Shown: positions 59,752 to 64,000 of the stretch, piece after piece
Layout: every line of letters begins with the position of its first letter
How positions within the stretch are numbered: position 1 is the stretch's first letter
NCBI GenBank assembly: GCA_963920575.1
Contig: OY986973.1
Coordinates: 23,044,304 to 23,108,303, forward strand
DNA length: 64,000 nucleotides
Source: Narthecium ossifragum
Taxonomy: Eukaryota > Streptophyta > Magnoliopsida > Dioscoreales > Nartheciaceae
Reading direction: 5' to 3'
Notes under the pieces: model-generated
Told to the model about the DNA's origin: nothing
The model's database searches: none
What the model saw: only the letters and a program-made list of their open reading frames with translations
Position numbers and translations under genes: made by a program

Positions 59752-62199
59752 ATGGAAGCAGCCCTCAAGCTTAGAACAGCTATGTTCAACTCCATTTCTC
59801 TCTCTAGAGGGTATGGTTTCCTCTTTATTTCTCATTCTTTGCCGTTAATCCTATTTTGGGTTGCCATATTTCCTTCTTATTGGTCTAAATCTGTTGTAGC
59901 AAGTCATGACATGCTTAATTTGGCATAGATTCATGTTGTGTTTTCTCTGCTGATGTATGGTCTCTGTGTAACCATGCATAGAACCTTAGTTCTAATAATG
60001 GTTTCTTTAAAGAAGCGAATTTGGATGATTAGGGGATATAATGTATTTCCTTGTAGGATTTGTTTGCATTGTGATGGTTGGTAAGGAGAGGAATCACAGA
60101 GTTTTGGGTGGAAAGTATGAAAATGTAAGAATATCAAAGTAATCGATCTGAAATCCACATACCTATCCAGCTTCAGTAATAGAACATTTAGAATCCATCT
60201 TTTGAATCAAAGAAGTTGGTAGTCTGATGGCTATATATTGCATTAACAGCATAAGAGCATGATCTCAACAAGATTATTCTTTTTATGGAGGTTTTTGGCT
60301 AATTGTAAAGAGTGCTATCTGTGAATAATCAGAGCCCTCTTTGCTATTTCAAAACTTAATGCACTTTCGATGACGAAAGGAAATTATGCTGCTGATTTTA
60401 GTTTAAGTCAGGTTTAGCTGTGGCCTTGTACAGCTTAGTGGATAATGGAAGAGAGACCAAGAGGACTCTGTTGAAGGACTTGCATGGAGGTTTCAACTTC
60501 CAAGCATCGAGAAGGGAACTGTTCTTCAAATCTCTGAGTCTTGGTGCTGTCATTTTGCATCTAGATCCTTCGTTTTCAGCACCACTGCAAGAGGCAAAGG
60601 AGCCCGCAGTCATTCGGTAATTATCTCAGATTTAATTTTGATTGGCTTCTGTCATTCCTGTTGTTCATTCAGTAACAAAATTATTCAGCAGCTAATAGTA
60701 TTCTTGTTGACATTCAGAAATAAGCTACATGTGATTTTCCGGTACTCTTGCTTAGATATCATTAGTACATTATGCATTCTAAAACAAGTTGCATGTTGTG
60801 ATTTTCAAGTATTTCTTGCTTATAAATCAGTAGACAATATTGCATATTGTAAATTAAGTGCAGCTTGTGATTTTCAAGTATTCAGGTATCAAAAGTTGAA
60901 GAGCGGAGTCAAGCTAGAAGGTAGCGCTATGCTAAATTGGTACCTAAACTGAGAAACTTCTCGCTTTCGTGTAAAACGAAAGACTGAATTTGTGTGCTAT
61001 TCACTTGCTTCTTTGTAATGTATCAGAAACTGGATGACAAGTTTTCTTTGCCATTTGAAGATATCATTGAAGGGGAAGGACCGGTGGCACATGAAGGAGA
61101 TGTGGTTGAATTTAATTATGTTTGCCGGCGGTCAAATGGGTACTTTGTTCATAGGTAGATTCCGGAAAACAATTGATTCTTGAAAACATAATTTAAACTA
61201 GGCAAACCAAATAAATTGTGAACAGACTTCTATCTTAGAAATTAGGACATCTTGATTACAATCATTGTTGTGTATTGATATCAGTGGTAAGTGCCAAATA
61301 AGTTTAGCAATTGACTGCAACTATGAACAAGTCAAGATGGATAAATAGTTTCCGTTTTCTGCATTGATATAGTTTTTAACACTTTAAATGGATTCAAATG
61401 TAGCACGGTGGACCAATTTAGCGGTGAAAGCAGACCAGTGACACTTCGTCTGGATGAAAAGGAGGTTAGAAACCATCCTTCCTGATTACAATCAAGAAAC
61501 AAAAAGTAAAAATAACAGCACAAGTCTTGCTTTTCATTGTCAATCCATGACTCCTTACAGTACATTATCGAAAAAAAAAGATAATCTTCATGCTTTTTTG
61601 TTATGATTTTACATTCACATGAAACTGCTCTTCTTTTGTGTGAGACTGGAGTGTTATGTCTATGTTTCTAAGCACATTTCCTTCTGCAAGCTTGGTTAAT
61701 GATCTCTTTGGCTCTACAGATCATAAAGGGCCTGAAAGATGTTTTGGTTGGAATGAAGGTTGGAGGTGCGCTTTCTAAGTGGAATATTTCGATTTCTTTT
61801 GTTTTGACACCTTTATGACGTGGAGCTCTACAATTTTTTTAAATTCAACTCCAAATAATTCAAAAGTGGATAGAAATTGAGCTTCAAGGCTACCTTTCCT
61901 CTTGCATGTTGGATTAAATGACTACGTCCTTTCCCATAATCCTGGATTGCTATTTCCAGGAAAGAGGAGAGCACTCATACCTCCCAACGTTGGCTATGTT
62001 GCCGAGAATTTGAAACCAATACCTGATGAGGTTTGTCATGCTCCTCTTCTTTCCAATCTTCTTGCTCTTATACATGTTTCTATTTGGATATGGATGGTAT
62101 GACCCAGATAATTACTTCCAGTTTGGTCCACGGAGGAGCCTTCTCTCTCATGCAAACGAGCCGTTGCTCTTCGAAGTCCAGCTCCTGAAAGTGCTCTAG
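59752..62199 (+). CDS. FKBP-type peptidyl-prolyl isomerase, thylakoid lumen
   Basis: Eight exons, 217 aa: 59752-59815, 60412-60616, 60886-60920, 61061-61154, 61404-61464, 61720-61765, 61960-62030, 62122-62199. A transit-like N-terminus is followed by twin Arg at 55-56 (SRRELFFKSLSLGAVIL), a Tat-type lumen signal. The FKBP domain spans ~95-217: EGDVVEFNYVCRRSNGYFVH, RPVTLRLDEKEIIKGLKDVL, VGMKVGGKRRALIPPNVGY, ending HANEPLLFEVQLLKVL. The length and tail suggest FKBP16-1 among plant lumenal FKBPs, by memory only. Exon 1 uses donor tatg|gtttcc and exon 4 acceptor ttgaag, chosen because only these keep phase. Convergent with SNU114, 432 bp apart. Confidence 0.88.
60700..60885 (+). repeat. Degenerate triplicate in FKBP intron 2
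   Basis: gtgattttc.agtatt..tgctta-like units recur about three times up to the exon 3 acceptor at 60885, so the polypyrimidine/acceptor context itself belongs to a repeat unit. Confidence 0.55.
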
Positions 62200-62631
62200 T
62201 TTCGTCTAGAAATTGATCAGACTTTCCAGTGAAAAAAGAGTTTTAACAAAGTGGAAAATCTATGAACAACTTCAAGTGATTAATTACTCAAATATACATT
62301 CATGCAATACTAAATTCATTACCTTTGTAACAATCAAATTATCATTCAATACATCTTCAGTTTAATTGTGTTTTAAGGTTACACTGGCACTTGATCTTAA
62401 GAACAAAGGTCAAGTATCTTAATGGGCAACCTTTTGGGGAAGCTCCATATATCGATCAGCAAAATCCTGGACTTGTTTCTTGATAAATGAGCTGTAAGAT
62501 GTAACGCTGCCCTCACTTCACAATTAACAAAATTGAGCTCCGGTTGTATTCACTCAACTAATTAGAACATAGCAAGGGGCCGAGACCCAGGCTAGGGAAT
62601 ATTTGGTCGACATTATAGTGCGCGCATTAGA

Positions 62632-64000
62632 TCACATCATCTGCAGGTGAAGCTCTGCAGCCTGTTGAGCAAGCTCAACAACCATGGCCTCGTCGAAGAA
62701 CTTGTTGATGCTCACATCCTCACTCATACCCTGCAAAACGTGAAGGTCAAACTTAGGCATGGAAGGCTTGTATAATCTCTTTAATTCCAGGAACCAACGA
62801 AAAGTGGAACAAGTCAATAGTAATTACAGGAAAAAACGTACCTTCCTACGTCTTGTTTTCACCATAAATTCACGTGCTAGATGTTGGATAGGAGCTGGTT
62901 CCAGAGGCCGGAGTACTATGCTTTTGTCAAGAGGGTCCCCAGGAACTATAGCCCAATGATCAAAGACAGAGAGGCAAAACGCCTGTCCCTGTGTATGGTA
63001 TCTCAGGTCTGTCTCAAAACCAAATGATTCTATAACAGGTAGAAATGCCTGGAAAAAAAAAGAGAGAGAGCTCCACAATGTCAAATATGGTGATTACTAA
63101 ATGATTTGCTGCTTGATTAGTGTTCCAATGGAGGCAGCACTTGACATTAAGTGTGAAATAAAATAGCCAAAGCAGCAAAAGAACAAACCTTAACAATATA
63201 AGCAGGGGTCCCCGGCTTGGGGACATCGGCTGTTACATGTCCACGTCTGCGGGACAGAACAGTATAGATTGCGGACACACAATCTATTGGCGTTTGGATC
63301 TGGAAATGGCAAACTATATGTAAGCTAAAAGTTCAGCGAACATAAAAGAAAAGATGGTGAAATTTTATGCTTCAGCATTTATACACAGTAGCCAAAGCAG
63401 GCAGCATTACCTCTACGTAATAAACAGGCTCCATAAGTCGTGGGGTTGCCATAAGGAAAGCTGAATAAGCCACACGACGGGCAGTTGGGATAATTTGACC
63501 ACCTCCGCGATGCAATGGCTCTTCAGCAATAGATGCATTTAAAATTTTGAACTTCACGTTACGAATAGGCTCGTCGCAAAGGGGTCCTTCACGTGCACCC
63601 CACTGGAATCTATGCAATAGATGACAAATTACATACAAGGTGGCATTGCTTTGTACTAGACCAACATAAACACACAAGCAATAAGATACTTACCCCTGGA
63701 CAATTGAGTCCTTCACGGCATTTAATAAACTTTTGTCAACTTCACCTGGAAGTGTATCATCTAACAAAAGGTTTGGACCCTGCAACAGATTTCAAGCTAA
63801 ATCAATCCATAAATTACTCATCACTAGCTAACATAAAGAAACTAAGCAAGAAACTATTTTTAAAAGGGCTATTTAATGTCAGATCTACTACAGTGATAGC
63901 TAGCATTACTCATCACTAGCTAACATACTGATGATTAGACCTAGAAAAAGGCCACTAACATCCTGTATGTGCATATCGCTCAAAACAAAAAGAGAACTTC
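62632..64000 (-). CDS. CLO: U5 snRNP GTPase SNU114 (CLO/EFTUD2), C-terminal part
   Basis: Five exons at the 3' end: 63779-63694, 63609-63411, 63299-63189, 63048-62842 and 62730-62632, giving the last ~234 residues. The gene continues past the right edge, so the start is not in the window. Sequence includes [60 protein letters not shown], then [20 protein letters not shown] and the end [20 protein letters not shown]. These are EF-G domains IV-V of SNU114, which controls Brr2 and spliceosome activation. Conservation is very high and nothing looks damaged. Confidence 0.95.

Overview
This is a nuclear chromosome segment from a flowering plant. Several genes carry many short spliced exons, and the protein families are plant-specific (B-box/CCT factor, chloroplast proteins, FAR1-type transposase). 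A monocot is likely because first exons are GC-rich and fall to AT-rich 3' exons (clear in KNL1, the kinetochore gene, and in the 46-48 kb gene), but species cannot be fixed from sequence alone. I rebuilt the gene models by eye from open frames, GT..AG borders and reading phase. In the seven complete models the exon lengths sum to an exact open frame.

Layout, left to right. 0.7-3.3 kb (+): small glycine-rich plastid protein of the YELLOW LEAF 1 / RF2 type. 4.6-8.6 kb (-): CONSTANS-like B-box transcription factor with a G-box-rich promoter. 9.6-18.7 kb (-): KNL1/Spc7, the outer-kinetochore scaffold, 16 coding exons. 18.9-32.3 kb: gene-poor transposon zone. A TIR element holds a solo LTR and a Copia retrotransposon, and the Copia is itself split by a second solo LTR of the same family. 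Further TIR elements, a GA-rich 166-bp tandem array and degenerate direct repeats follow. 32.5-35.4 kb (+): secreted GH1 beta-glucosidase, 13 exons. 35.4-38 kb: two MITE-like elements. 38.1-44.4 kb (+): two-WW-domain, proline-rich protein resembling FNBP4. 46.4-48.4 kb (-): conserved 243-aa protein, possibly a proteasome-assembly chaperone, with a GC-AG intron. 59.8-62.2 kb (+): FKBP-type isomerase with a twin-arginine thylakoid-lumen signal. 62.6 kb to the right edge (-): C-terminal part of the U5 snRNP GTPase SNU114/CLO.

The most striking structure is at 48,677-59,618. This 10.9-kb block has inverted termini and a candidate 9-bp target duplication, as expected of a Mutator-like element. Inside are a FAR1/MURA-type transposase ORF (+) with a premature end, a tandem array that starts in the last codons of that ORF, and an intron-containing, 5'-truncated TVP38/DedA membrane-protein gene (-) with unrelated coding-looking exons nearby. 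I read it as a gene-carrying Pack-MULE-like element inserted between two head-to-head host genes (243-aa protein and FKBP) that once shared a short promoter region.
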